A stretch of DNA of 64,000 bases from Burkholderia sp. WSM2232 (GTDB lineage: Bacteria; Pseudomonadota; Gammaproteobacteria; Burkholderiales; Burkholderiaceae): NCBI RefSeq assembly GCF_000472545.1, contig NZ_AWZV01000012.1:91225-155224 (forward strand), read 5' to 3'. Positions within the stretch are counted from its first letter, which is position 1. Every line of letters begins with the position of its first letter. The notes beneath the pieces were generated by a model. That model did no database searches, was not told where the DNA came from, and was given only the letters and a program-made list of their open reading frames with translations. Of this stretch, positions 7,562 to 17,744 are shown in pieces. Made by a program: the position numbers and the translations under genes.

Positions 7562-10500
7562 TCAGTTGGCGCCGGCGGTCGAAGCTGGAGCGTCCATCTT
7601 ACCCCGATCGCTCTTGACCCGCTCGATGTGCGGTTTCGACCACGAGCCGGTAATCGCGTACTCGCGCGCGAACGCATGCGACACCGATTTGCTGAACGCC
7701 AGATCCGCCACCAGCGCGCCGAGGCCGAGCAGCGGATTCACCACGGCAGCCGCGACGACCGCTGCGCCCGCGCTGACGGTCGGCACGATCTGCACATGCA
7801 GGTCCTGCGTTTCCTGCGCAAGGTCGACGGAGCCCTTCATCTGGGCACGCGCCGGCGCGGTCACCATTTCGAAGTTATCCGTGCGGCCGATGCCGTTGCG
7901 GACCTGCGCGGTGCCCGTCACATGTTCGAAGGGAAGACCTTCGCCGATCACGTCGCGGAAATTGAGTGTGGCGAAGCGCGCGAGGCTTTGCAGACTGAGC
8001 ACGCCAAGCAGCTTGGCGACGCCTGGATCGACCTTGAGAATTTGTCCGTGGCGCAGGTCCACGGCGAGATTGCCGTTGAGCGTCGGATAGTCGATTGCCG
8101 TCGGGCCGCCTCGCCACACCATCTTGCCGGACAGCGTGCCGCTGCCCGCCTTCAGCGTGCGCGGCTGGCCGAAGCGCTCGAGCAGCCCGCCCGCGTCCTT
8201 GATGTCGAGCTTGAAATCGAACACGGTGCGCCGCGGGGTGGTTTCGTCGGCGGCGTTGCCGAGTTCGGTGGAGGTGCGCCAGTTCGCCGTCGCCGTGAGT
8301 GTGGCCGACGGGTTCGTTATGTCCAGCTTGTCGAGTTGCCAGACCGGCACGCCGTCTTCGTTGAAGTTGTGCGCGGCGACTTCGAGCCGGCCGATATTGC
8401 GGTCGCGCACAATCAATTCGCTGACGACGAGATCGATCGACGGCATGTTCTGCACCGGTGCCGACATGGCCTGGCCGAGCAGGTCCTTGTCCGCGACCGA
8501 CGGAATCACGACGCGCGCAAAGCGCGCCTGCAGCGTGCCGGGCGATGCCTTGTTTGCGCCGGGCAGCCACGAGACGTGGCCGGACACCTGATTGGAGGCG
8601 ATGTTCGCCTGCCATTTGCCGTCCGCGTGGGAAGCGCCGACGATCACGCTCTCCCAGTGGCGCTTGAGCAGCGTCAAGGTGCCGATGTGCAGCGCAAAGC
8701 GGCTCGGCAGGAACTGCGCGACGGTCGGGTTCGGCGCCGCGGGCGCGGCCGGCGCGGCGGGGGCCGCGGGCGCTTCGTTGCTGCGCAACTGCGTGATCAG
8801 TGCTCGCCAGGCGTCGGCGTCGAAGGCGTCCACGTCGACCGCGGCGATCACGCCTTCTGACGGCAGGTCAGCCGGCCGGTTGACGCCGATTGCGCCGCGC
8901 ACCACCGTCGGCGGGCTTTTCGGCTCATAGTGCAGCAGATAGCGCGCGGCGATCGGGCCAAAATTCAGCTCGGCACGCTCGAGCCCGCTTTCGCCTGCCA
9001 CCGTGGACGGGCCGGCGGCGAGGCGCAGCGGCATCGGCGCGCCCACCGGCTTGTTGAACGGCGCGGGGAAGTCGAGCGCGAGCCCGGTCAGATCGGAGTT
9101 CGCAGTTACTTGCGGCAGCTTGCCCTTGGCGCCATGCACGCTGAGCGCATACGGCGCGCTGCCGCTCATGCGCGTGAGCACCTGCGCCGCCGGGCCGTGC
9201 AGATCGAGGCCGCGTGCGGCATCGACCGCGATGTGGCCGTCCACGTCGAGCGCGTAAGTGCCGTCCTGCCTGAGACCGCCGCTCGCGCGCAGGTCGCCGC
9301 CGAGAAACCGCGCGGTGAGCCGCTCAGTCTGCGCACTGCGTTCCGTAAAGCGCACCTTGCCCTTGACTTGCGAGAGCGGCGGCACATTCTCCACGCTCAA
9401 ACGGTTGTTCTGGAAGCCGAGCGCGCCTTCCACGCCGATGTGCGGCTTGGGCGTGCGCGGTACCGTCAGTTTGAGCGCGAGCGAGGCCGGCCCTTCAGCG
9501 CGAATCTTCTCGGTCTGATGCTTCGCCATGATGCCGAGCGAGCTTTCGTTCACGTAGTCGAGCATGTCGGCGAGCGGACCCAGGCCGTCGCCCTTGATGA
9601 CGAGACTGGACTCGCGCGTGCCGAGGTCGTCGATCCGGCCATTCACGCTGCGCAGCGCAACCCGCTTGTAGCGCGCCCGGTCGATGTCGAAGCGCAGCAC
9701 GTTCTGCCTGATTTCGAACACGCCGTCGATGCCGTCGAGCGGCGGCCACACGTTCGGCGTGCCGTTGCGCATGTTGCGCGGGGGGTAGGGCGTCGGGTCG
9801 AACTTGCCGCCTTTGAACGGCGCGACGATATGGAAGATGCCCGCTTCGGGATCGCGCGAGTACGGGAATTTGGTCAGATCGCCGTGCACTTCGATCTTCG
9901 CGCCGCGCGACATGCCCGCCTGCAGGCCGTGACCGAGATAGATGCGCAGTTTCTCGCTGATGCTGGTCGGCAGATAGCGGACGATGCGCGACACCTGCGC
10001 GCGCTCGAAGTCGGCTGTGAGGTCGAGCGAGCCGCGGCCGTGGCCGGGGTTGCTGTAGTCGGCGCTTGCGGTGGCCGCCACGTCCGCGTTCGAGACGCCG
10101 AAGTCGGCCAGCTTGACCGTGAACGCCGGGTGGTTTTCACCGGGCGCCTTCGGCGAGATGGTCCAGTCGGCGCGGCCATGCAGGCGGTCGAGTAGCAGGC
10201 GCGGATCGTCGAACACACCTGGCAGCGTGATCGCGACGTTGCTGGTGTCGAGCGTGGCGGTGCCGCGGTGCTGATCGGCATCCACGCTGCCCCACAGGTT
10301 TTCGATGCCCGGAATGCCCGCGCGTGGGTGGTTGCGAGCGGTCAGCCCAGGTGGCGGTTCCTGCGCGGCGACGCTGATGCCTTGGAGATCGCCCTTGAAG
10401 CGGTAACGCTCGATGGGCTCGGCGCCCGTGCCGTGCCGGTCGCCGCCGGGCTCGCCCGACTCCGGCTTCGCGCGCTCCACTTCGATCACATAGTTGGCGA

Positions 10501-11758
10501 CGAGCCCGCGTGGGTTATAGCGCACGAGGTTATTGAGGAGCCGCCGCGGCAGCGGCAGCGCGCGGCTGAATTCCGCGAGAATGCCCAGGTCGACGCGGTC
10601 GCCCGACACGCTGATGAGCTGGCCGTGCTGCTGCGAGGCCACCCGGTAGTGGCCGTCCAGCGTGCGGAACGCGAGCGTGCGCGTGAGCGGCGTGCCGTCC
10701 TCGAGCGGTGGCTGGCCGAGTTCGGCGCGCAGGTCGTTCAGTTGCAGTTTGTAGTCGCCTTGCTGACCCTCCACGCGCCAGCCGAAACTGGCCACCGGCA
10801 GCAGCAGCTTGGGCTGCGTGGGCCGCACGCGCAAGGCGACCTCGGCGCCGCTCATCTGGCCGCTTGCCGAACTCATGCGGCCGTCGGCGAAATCAACCCA
10901 GATTGCGTTGTCGATGCGGCCTGCAAACGTCTCGATCGGGAATTTGATGTAGCGCGCGAGCGTGGGCAGGTCGACCGGTCCCGTCGACACATAGGCTTGC
11001 CCTTTCCAGTTCACGGGCTTGCCGATGGCGGCAAGCGGCGCGTGCCGGAAATGCGTGCGGAAGTCCAGCGGGCCGCGCAGCAGATGGCCGTCCGGCGGCG
11101 CCTGAAGCGCGAGGCGGTGGTCGTAGCCGTCGTTGAGAATCGCAATGCGGATATCGCGCAACGCGAGTTCGGGCGCGTCGCGCTGGGCGTCGCGCCAGCG
11201 CAGCACGCCGCCGCGCACCACGATCGCCTGCTGGCGCATGAGCCACGTCGACAATGTGTCGTTGCCGCTATGACGTGTCGGCACCGGCACGCCGGCAACC
11301 GACAGCACGCCGTCGCTGCCGCGCGCGATCAGCACGTCGGGCTGGTCGACGATCAGACTCGAGAGCACGGGACGAAACTGCCACAGCGAACGCCACGACA
11401 GCGTTGCGGTGGCGTGCGGGATAGTGAGTGCGGGTTTGCCTTCGCGGTCGCGAATCACCAGATTCGTGATGTCGAGCCCTGGCTGGAAGCCGCTCCAGTG
11501 CGGCGCGAGTTTGCCGATGCTGAACTGTGCATGCAGCTTGTCGGAGACGGTTGCCTCGATGCGCGGACGGAACGCGTCGGCGCGCGGCAGCACCACATAA
11601 CGCAAGCCGAGAAAGAGTCCCGCCGCGATGAAATACAGGACAAGCGCAAGCGCGAGAACGGCGTGAAGAGTCCGGCGCAGCACGACATGGTCGCTTCCGC
11701 TCACAGGCCGGGCCTGCCCGGTTTCCTGCGGGTCGGCGGATTCGTTTCGCTCGGACAT
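7562..11758 (-). CDS. YhdP family AsmA-like envelope protein
   Basis: A very large (1398-residue) protein of the YhdP/TIGR02099 family. A single membrane anchor lies at about residues 28-58 (LHAVLALALVLYFIAAGLF) and the rest is a long periplasmic region of repeated beta-rich AsmA-like units. In E. coli, YhdP and its paralogues form bridges that carry phospholipid from inner to outer membrane; the same role is inferred here. The C-terminal part (SLQSLARFATLNFRD, GLPFEHVTGTAQVRNG) is the conserved AsmA_2-type domain. A Pro-Ala repeat sits near 8735-8775. I start at MSERNESADPQ, 195 bases from the divergent glnE; the frame stays open further upstream but without family features. Confidence 0.92.
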   Translation of the reverse strand: MSERNESADPQETGQARPVSGSDHVVLRRTLHAVLALALVLYFIAAGLFLGLRYVVLPRADAFRPRIEATVSDKLHAQFSIGKLAPHWSGFQPGLDITNLVIRDREGKPALTIPHATATLSWRSLWQFRPVLSSLIVDQPDVLIARGSDGVLSVAGVPVPTRHSGNDTLSTWLMRQQAIVVRGGVLRWRDAQRDAPELALRDIRIAILNDGYDHRLALQAPPDGHLLRGPLDFRTHFRHAPLAAIGKPVNWKGQAYVSTGPVDLPTLARYIKFPIETFAGRIDNAIWVDFADGRMSSASGQMSGAEVALRVRPTQPKLLLPVASFGWRVEGQQGDYKLQLNDLRAELGQPPLEDGTPLTRTLAFRTLDGHYRVASQQHGQLISVSGDRVDLGILAEFSRALPLPRRLLNNLVRYNPRGLVANYVIEVERAKPESGEPGGDRHGTGAEPIERYRFKGDLQGISVAAQEPPPGLTARNHPRAGIPGIENLWGSVDADQHRGTATLDTSNVAITLPGVFDDPRLLLDRLHGRADWTISPKAPGENHPAFTVKLADFGVSNADVAATASADYSNPGHGRGSLDLTADFERAQVSRIVRYLPTSISEKLRIYLGHGLQAGMSRGAKIEVHGDLTKFPYSRDPEAGIFHIVAPFKGGKFDPTPYPPRNMRNGTPNVWPPLDGIDGVFEIRQNVLRFDIDRARYKRVALRSVNGRIDDLGTRESSLVIKGDGLGPLADMLDYVNESSLGIMAKHQTEKIRAEGPASLALKLTVPRTPKPHIGVEGALGFQNNRLSVENVPPLSQVKGKVRFTERSAQTERLTARFLGGDLRASGGLRQDGTYALDVDGHIAVDAARGLDLHGPAAQVLTRMSGSAPYALSVHGAKGKLPQVTANSDLTGLALDFPAPFNKPVGAPMPLRLAAGPSTVAGESGLERAELNFGPIAARYLLHYEPKSPPTVVRGAIGVNRPADLPSEGVIAAVDVDAFDADAWRALITQLRSNEAPAAPAAPAAPAAPNPTVAQFLPSRFALHIGTLTLLKRHWESVIVGASHADGKWQANIASNQVSGHVSWLPGANKASPGTLQARFARVVIPSVADKDLLGQAMSAPVQNMPSIDLVVSELIVRDRNIGRLEVAAHNFNEDGVPVWQLDKLDITNPSATLTATANWRTSTELGNAADETTPRRTVFDFKLDIKDAGGLLERFGQPRTLKAGSGTLSGKMVWRGGPTAIDYPTLNGNLAVDLRHGQILKVDPGVAKLLGVLSLQSLARFATLNFRDVIGEGLPFEHVTGTAQVRNGIGRTDNFEMVTAPARAQMKGSVDLAQETQDLHVQIVPTVSAGAAVVAAAVVNPLLGLGALVADLAFSKSVSHAFAREYAITGSWSKPHIERVKSDRGKMDAPASTAGAN

Positions 11759-11952
11759 GCTGCGGCGGGTGGGCGTATGGTAGTTTTGCGAGTTAACGAC
11801 GAAATGTAACACACAGGAAAGCGTCGACAGGACTTCGTGAAACCCTGTCTGCGCGCCGCTGCACGGCCGGCACCGGCGTGCCGCCAGTCGTCGTGCGACG
11901 AGCCGGTGATGCCGGTTCATGCCAATCAAGCAACGAGCGAGCCAGACTTTTG

Positions 11953-14763
11953 ATGACCCACGCCACACTGCTGAGTTCCAGCTATTCGCACTACGCGGCG
12001 CGCGCCGTGGCAGCACGTCCGCAACTCGCCGCGCAGGTGGCGGAACTTGCGTCCGGTTCGCTGACGCGCGAGCGCATCGACACGCGCTTCGACGCGCTCT
12101 GCGCGCAGGCTGCCGGCGGGCCTGGCGCACCGCTGACCGAGGACGGGCTCAAACGTGCGCTGCGTCAGTTGCGCACCGAGGTTTTCTGCGCGGTGATGGA
12201 GCGCGATCTGGCCGGCAAGGCGGACGTCGCCGAAGTAACCGGCGCGATGACCGATCTCGCCGAAACTGCGATCCAGCGCTCGCTCACGGTGCTTTCGGCC
12301 GAGCTCGAAGCGCTCTTTGGCGAGCCGCGCGGCCCGCAGGGCGAGCGGCTCACGTTGGGCGTCGTCGGCATGGGCAAGCTTGGCGGGCGCGAGCTGAACG
12401 TGTCCTCGGACATCGACCTGATCTTCATTTATGAAGACGACGGCGAGACGGCGGGCGGACAGCGCGCGCCCATCGCCACGCAGGACTTTTTCACGCGCCT
12501 CGGCAAGCGCCTGATCGGCGCGCTAGCCGAAGTGACCGCCGACGGCTATGTGTTTCGGGTGGACATGCGCCTGCGGCCGAACGGCGATTCGGGACCGCTG
12601 GTTTGCAGTCTCGGCATGCTCGAGGAATATTTCTACGTGCAGGGCCGCGAGTGGGAGCGCTATGCGTGGATCAAAGGGCGGCTGGTTTCGGAAGGCACGA
12701 GCGAGTCGGCGCAGCGCCTGCAGAAACAGCTCGGTGCTATCGTCACGCCGTTCATCTATCGCCGTTATCTCGACTACGGCGTCATCAGCGCGATTCGCGC
12801 GCTGCATCTGCAGATTCGCCAGGAGGCGCAGCGCCGCGCGTCGATGCGCCCCGACAAGGCTGACGACATCAAGCTCGGGCGCGGCGGCATCCGCGAAATC
12901 GAATTCAGCGCGCAGGTCTTTCAACTGATTCGCGGCGGCCAGGACGCCGGCTTCCGGGTGCGGGCGACGCTCGCCGTCCTGCGGCATGCGGCGGCGCACG
13001 GGCTGATCGACACGTCGGTGTGCGAGAAGCTGTCGCAGGCGTATCGCTTCTTGCGCGAGCTCGAACACCGTCTGCAATATCGAAACGACGCGCAAACGCA
13101 TGCCATTCCCGTCGATCGAGAAGAACGCGCGGCGCTCGCGCACGCGATGGGTTGCGACGACTATCCGATGCTGCTCGCGCGGCTCGACGCGCATCGCGAG
13201 TTCGTGGAACAACAGTTCGACCAGATTTTTGCCGACAAGGTGAGCGGCCGCGACGGCTGCGGCGCGCCCGAAGACGGCGCGGCGGTGTGGGTGTGGAGCA
13301 GCGCGCTCGCGGACGACAGCGCGGAAGACGCACTGCGCGCGCGCCTCGTCGAACTGGGCGTTGCCGAGCCCGCCGATCTGCTCGCGCGGCTGCGCGGCGT
13401 CTGGCAGTCGTCGCGCTATGCGGGGCTCGCCGAGCGCAGCCGGCAGCGCTTCGACACGGTCGCGCAGCGCGCGCTCGAAGCCGGGCGCACGTTGGAGCCG
13501 CCCGAGCGCCGCGGCGACACGCTCGCGCGTCTGTTCGACCTGCTCGAAGCGGTGGGCCGGCGCGGCGCATACCTCGCGCTACTGAACGAATATCCGCAAG
13601 CGCTGCACCGCGTGTTGTCGGTGCTCGGTGCGTCGCGCTGGGCGGCGGGTTATCTGATCCGCCATCCACAACTACTCGACGAACTGCTCGACGACGAAGC
13701 ACTCAACACGCCGTTCGACTGGCCCGAGTTCAAACGCACGCTGCGCTTGCGGCTTGCCGCGGCGGACGGCGTCGAGCAGCAGATGGACCTGCTGCGTCAC
13801 GCGCACCAGGCGGAGGTGTTCCGTATCCTGCTGATCGATCTCGCCGGCAAGCTCAGCGTCGAGCACGTAAGCGACCGCCTGTCCGAACTCGCCGACGCGG
13901 TGCTCGACGTCACGCTCGAAGCTGTGTGGAACCAGTTGCCCAAGCGCCATCGCGACGCGCCGCGCTTCGCGGTGATTGCCTACGGCAAGCTGGGCGGCAA
14001 GGAACTGGGCTATGCGTCGGACCTCGACGTCATCTTTCTCTACGACGATCCAGACGACGCCGCTTCGGACATCTATTCCACCTACACGCGCCGGCTGATC
14101 ACATGGCTTACGACCGCGACCGGCGCGGGCACCCTGTTCGACATCGACCTGCGGCTGCGGCCGAATGGCGAGTCGGGCCTGCTCGTCACCGATCTGGACG
14201 CGTTTCGCCGCTATCAGTTGCGCGAGGGCGACGCGGCCAACACCGCGTGGGTGTGGGAGCACCAGGCGCTGACGCGCGCGCGTTACTGCGCCGGCGACGC
14301 GCAGATCGGCGCGCAGTTCGAGGCGATTCGCGAACAGGTGCTGACCACGCCGCGCGACGCCGCGCAACTAGCGCGCGAGATCGTCGAGATGCGCGAGCGC
14401 GTCGAAGCCGGGCATCCGAACCATACGACGCTGTTCGACCTGAAGCACGATCGGGGTGGCATGGTGGACATCGAATTCGCTGTGCAGTACTGGGTGCTGT
14501 TGCACGCGGCGCGCGATCCCGAGCTGATCCGCAATACGGGGAACATTGCGCTGTTGCGCGAGGTGTCGCGCCTCGGGCTGATGAGCGAGGCCGAAGCGGA
14601 AACGGTGGGCGCCGCCTATCGCACTTACCGCAAGCTGCAGCACAAGCTGCGGCTCGACGGAATGGAGAAGGCACGCGTGGAACCGGCGCTGGTGGCAGCC
14701 GAGCGCGATGCCGTGCTCGGCCTGTGGGAGCGGGTGTTCGGCGACCAGCCCCGCGCCGCCTAG
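11953..14763 (+). CDS. glnE: Bifunctional glutamine synthetase adenylyltransferase/deadenylylase
   Basis: A 936-residue GlnE that adds AMP to, and removes it from, glutamine synthetase in response to PII and glutamine. Two nucleotidyltransferase cores are visible: the deadenylylase half with GMGKLGGRELNVSSDIDLIF near residue 139 and the adenylylase half with YGKLGGKELGYASDLDVIFL near 676. Length is typical. The ATG at 11953 begins MTHATLLSS; upstream in-frame codons look like divergent promoter DNA shared with yhdP. Its TAG overlaps the recN stop on the opposite strand through a single CTAG (14760-14763). Confidence 0.96.
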   Translation: MTHATLLSSSYSHYAARAVAARPQLAAQVAELASGSLTRERIDTRFDALCAQAAGGPGAPLTEDGLKRALRQLRTEVFCAVMERDLAGKADVAEVTGAMTDLAETAIQRSLTVLSAELEALFGEPRGPQGERLTLGVVGMGKLGGRELNVSSDIDLIFIYEDDGETAGGQRAPIATQDFFTRLGKRLIGALAEVTADGYVFRVDMRLRPNGDSGPLVCSLGMLEEYFYVQGREWERYAWIKGRLVSEGTSESAQRLQKQLGAIVTPFIYRRYLDYGVISAIRALHLQIRQEAQRRASMRPDKADDIKLGRGGIREIEFSAQVFQLIRGGQDAGFRVRATLAVLRHAAAHGLIDTSVCEKLSQAYRFLRELEHRLQYRNDAQTHAIPVDREERAALAHAMGCDDYPMLLARLDAHREFVEQQFDQIFADKVSGRDGCGAPEDGAAVWVWSSALADDSAEDALRARLVELGVAEPADLLARLRGVWQSSRYAGLAERSRQRFDTVAQRALEAGRTLEPPERRGDTLARLFDLLEAVGRRGAYLALLNEYPQALHRVLSVLGASRWAAGYLIRHPQLLDELLDDEALNTPFDWPEFKRTLRLRLAAADGVEQQMDLLRHAHQAEVFRILLIDLAGKLSVEHVSDRLSELADAVLDVTLEAVWNQLPKRHRDAPRFAVIAYGKLGGKELGYASDLDVIFLYDDPDDAASDIYSTYTRRLITWLTTATGAGTLFDIDLRLRPNGESGLLVTDLDAFRRYQLREGDAANTAWVWEHQALTRARYCAGDAQIGAQFEAIREQVLTTPRDAAQLAREIVEMRERVEAGHPNHTTLFDLKHDRGGMVDIEFAVQYWVLLHAARDPELIRNTGNIALLREVSRLGLMSEAEAETVGAAYRTYRKLQHKLRLDGMEKARVEPALVAAERDAVLGLWERVFGDQPRAA

Positions 14764-16430
14764 GCGGCGAGCATTTCCTTCGCGTGCTTGCGGGTGGTCG
14801 GCGTGATCTCCAGACCGCCCAGCATGCGCGCGACTTCTTCCACGCGGCTTGCCTTGTCGAGCGACACCACGCTGCTCACCGTTCCGCCCTTGCCGTTGCC
14901 GGTCTTGGCGACCTGGAAATGGTGATCGCCGCGCGCGGCGACCTGCGGCAAATGCGTCACGCAAAGCACCTGGCGGGCCTCGCCGAGCTGATGTAACAGC
15001 CGTCCGACTACTTCCGCCACGCCGCCGCCGATTCCGGTATCCACTTCGTCGAAGATCAGCGTGGGCGTCGGGCTCGCGGCACTTGCGATCACGGCGAGCG
15101 CGAGGCTGATACGCGCCAGTTCGCCGCCGGAGGCGACTTTCGCCAACGGCCGCAGCGGCACGCCCGCATGACCGGCGACGCGGAACTCGACCTGCTCCAG
15201 CCCATGCGCGCCGCCTTCGGGCAGGGGCACGAGCGCCACTTCGAAACTGCCGCCTTTCATCGACAGTTCCTGCATGCCCGTGGTGACCGCGGCGCCTAGC
15301 GCCTTGCCGGCCTTGGCGCGCGCCTTCGAAAGCTTCTTCGCTTCAGCGAGGAAGTCCTCGCGCGCGCGGGCTTCGGCTGCGTGCAGGCTGTCGAGATCCG
15401 CGGCGGCGTCGAGCGCGGCCAGTTGCGCGCGGCGCGTTTCGTGTTCCTCGGGCAGTGTCTCCGGTTGCAGGCGGAACTTGCGTGCCGCCGAATGCAACGC
15501 GTCGAGGCGCTTTTCGACTTGCGCGAGCCGGTCGGGGTCGAGTTCGAGCTTCTGTGCGTAATGGCTGAGCGAATACGCGGCTTCCTGCAGTTGGATCTCG
15601 GCGGGTTCGAGCGCGGCAAGCACATCGTTCAGGGCCGGGTCGATTTCCGCCAGATCGCGCACTTTCGAGACGATCGACGCGAGATGCGTGATCATTGCCT
15701 CGTCCGATTCGGAGAGCGCGTTCAGCGCGCCTTGCACCCCGTCTATCAGATTGGCCGAATGGGAGAGCCGCCGGTGCTCCGAGTTGACTTCTTCCCATTC
15801 GCCCGGCTGCGGCGCGAGCTTCTCCAGCTCGGCAAGCTGCCAGGCGAGCCGCTCGCGTTCCAGTTGCAACTCGCGGTCGCGCGTTTGCGCATGCTCGACC
15901 GCCTGCGCCTTCTCGCGCCATGTGCGCCACGCCCGCGTGACGCTCGCGGAAAGCTCGGTGAGGCCCGCGTGCGTGTCGAAGAGTTCGCGCTGCGCGTCCG
16001 GCCGCATCAGCAACTGGTGCGCGTGCTGGCCGTGAATATCCACCAGCATTTCGCCTACCTCGCGCAGTTGCGCGAGTGTCGCCGCCGTGCCGTTGATGAA
16101 CGCGCGGGAGCGTCCATTTGCGTCCACCACGCGGCGCAGCATCACCGTGCCGCCGTGCTGGCCGTCGGCTGCCGAGGCGCTCAGCGCCTGCTCGTCGAGC
16201 CACTGGTCGACGAGCGCGTGCGTGTCGAACTCGGCGGTAATGTCGGCGCGGCTCTCGCCGGTCCGCACGACGCTCGCGTCGGCGCGCGCACCCAGTGCGA
16301 GCGCCAGTGCGTCGATCAGGATCGACTTGCCGGCGCCGGTCTCGCCGGAGAAAACGGTAAAGCCGCTGTCGAATTCGAGGTCGAGCGCGGCGACGATGAC
16401 GAAGTCGCGTATCGAGAGGTGGCGAAGCAT
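14760..16430 (-). CDS. recN: DNA repair protein RecN
   Basis: A 556-residue SMC-like ATPase in recombinational repair of double-strand breaks. The Walker A motif GETGAGKS is at residues 29-36, a long central coiled coil spans roughly 150-370, and the C-terminal head has a Walker B in TLIFDEVDTGIGG near 460 and VLCVTHLPQVAA. I start at MLRHLSIRDF, where family similarity begins; the longer frame upstream is Arg/Asn-rich. It is transcribed with nadK, 93 bases downstream of it. I do not recognise a LexA box in the gap. Confidence 0.95.
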   Translation of the reverse strand: MLRHLSIRDFVIVAALDLEFDSGFTVFSGETGAGKSILIDALALALGARADASVVRTGESRADITAEFDTHALVDQWLDEQALSASAADGQHGGTVMLRRVVDANGRSRAFINGTAATLAQLREVGEMLVDIHGQHAHQLLMRPDAQRELFDTHAGLTELSASVTRAWRTWREKAQAVEHAQTRDRELQLERERLAWQLAELEKLAPQPGEWEEVNSEHRRLSHSANLIDGVQGALNALSESDEAMITHLASIVSKVRDLAEIDPALNDVLAALEPAEIQLQEAAYSLSHYAQKLELDPDRLAQVEKRLDALHSAARKFRLQPETLPEEHETRRAQLAALDAAADLDSLHAAEARAREDFLAEAKKLSKARAKAGKALGAAVTTGMQELSMKGGSFEVALVPLPEGGAHGLEQVEFRVAGHAGVPLRPLAKVASGGELARISLALAVIASAASPTPTLIFDEVDTGIGGGVAEVVGRLLHQLGEARQVLCVTHLPQVAARGDHHFQVAKTGNGKGGTVSSVVSLDKASRVEEVARMLGGLEITPTTRKHAKEMLAA

Positions 16431-16523
16431 GGAAGTCGTCTGTGAGCTGTCTATGAGCTTGGTATTCGGGTTTCTGGAGCGCGGGTTTCGCGAGCGGCGC
16501 CTGCGCTCCGGCATGCCCGCCGG

Positions 16524-17426
16524 TCAGGGCTTGGCGTCTTCCTCGTGCGACGGGTATTCGTTCCAGTGGAGCTTCTTGCGCAGCGTGGCGTAATAGCTGT
16601 AGCCGACCGGGTGCAGCATCGGCACCGTATGGCGCGAGCGGCGCACTTCGATTGCATCGTTCAGTTCGAGCGACGTGAACGACTGCATGTCGAAATTGAC
16701 GTTGACCTCACGCCCGGAAACGATCTGGATGCTGACCTTGGAGTCGTCCGGCAGCACGATGGGGCGGTTCGACAGCGCATGCGGAGCAATCGGCACGAGC
16801 ACGATGCCCTGCAACTGCGGGTGCAGGATCGGACCCTGCGAAGACAGCGCGTAGGCGGTCGAGCCGGTAGGCGTGGCGACGATCAGGCCGTCTGAGCGCT
16901 GGTTATACATGAAGCGGCCGTCCACCGAAACGTGCAGCTCTGCCATGCCCGAGAAACCGCTGCGGTTGACCACCACGTCGTTGAAGGCGAGTGCGTGGTA
17001 GATCGGGTTGCCCTGGCGCATGATGCGCGCTTCGAGCAGCACGCGCTCTTCCCGCTCGAAGTTGCCTGCCAGCATTTGCGGCACGATCTCGCTCATGTGG
17101 GAGATCGGGATGTCGGTAATGAAGCCCAGCCGGCCGTGGTTGATGCCGATGAGCGGCGTGCGGTACGGCGCCAGTTGACGGCCTATGCCGAGCATCGTGC
17201 CGTCGCCGCCGAGCACGATTGCGACGTCGGCGCGCGCACCGATCTCGGCCGGGCGCAGCGCCGGATACTCAGTCACGCCGATTTCCGCCGCGGTGTCGGC
17301 TTCGAACACGACTTCGAAGCCGCGCTTCGCGATGCAGGAGGCGAGCGCGGTCAGGGGCTCGCGGATGCCCGGCGTGTTGTTGCGCCCGACGAGCGCGACC
17401 GTCTTGAACTGGCTGGTTACTTGCAT
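16524..17426 (-). CDS. nadK: NAD kinase
   Basis: A 300-residue ATP-dependent NAD kinase, the source of NADP+. The diagnostic GGDGTML is at residues 73-79, followed by [12 protein letters not shown], the NE/D-type segment FNDVVVNRS, and [15 protein letters not shown]. Length is that of proteobacterial NadK. The ATG at 17426 begins [15 protein letters not shown], where the Rossmann-like fold starts. It is divergent from hrcA; nadK and recN are neighbours in many betaproteobacteria, which fits the same-strand arrangement seen here. Confidence 0.96.
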   Translation of the reverse strand: MQVTSQFKTVALVGRNNTPGIREPLTALASCIAKRGFEVVFEADTAAEIGVTEYPALRPAEIGARADVAIVLGGDGTMLGIGRQLAPYRTPLIGINHGRLGFITDIPISHMSEIVPQMLAGNFEREERVLLEARIMRQGNPIYHALAFNDVVVNRSGFSGMAELHVSVDGRFMYNQRSDGLIVATPTGSTAYALSSQGPILHPQLQGIVLVPIAPHALSNRPIVLPDDSKVSIQIVSGREVNVNFDMQSFTSLELNDAIEVRRSRHTVPMLHPVGYSYYATLRKKLHWNEYPSHEEDAKP

Positions 17427-17744
17427 GCCGGCATTACACCATAGGTAGGGCCTGAAAAGAACCGTGCCGCAACCCGGCGGCCGGCCAACGGCAGCGGGCC
17501 GTGAGCGCAGTTCGGGATTATCGTTAGAATGGTGAAGCCTTGATGACATGCGCGTGGGGCAAACTGCACCGCCACGTTGCCATTCGGGCCGCCCGCAGCG
17601 GCCCGAACGGCGCGCCGCACGGTTCGCTGTGCGAGGCTTTGCAACGAGCGCAAGGCGCGGTCCCGGCAGGCGGCCGCAAACCCGCCGGCGATGGGCGCCG
17701 TTCGCGCTCGCGGTAGTCGCATCATTGAGCTAAAATTTTTCGCC
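17427..17744. other. Divergent nadK/hrcA intergenic region with a TAAAAT box
   Basis: The gap holds no gene I can support. A TAAAAT (17731-17736) lies only eight bases before the hrcA ATG; if it is the hrcA -10 box, the mRNA would start at or next to the start codon. No clear -35 and no CIRCE inverted repeat was found. Confidence 0.4.

Noticed and set aside
13020..14996. A 658-codon frame inside glnE in another frame
   Set aside because: Arg/Ala-rich out-of-frame translation of glnE; both glnE catalytic cores are in the true frame.
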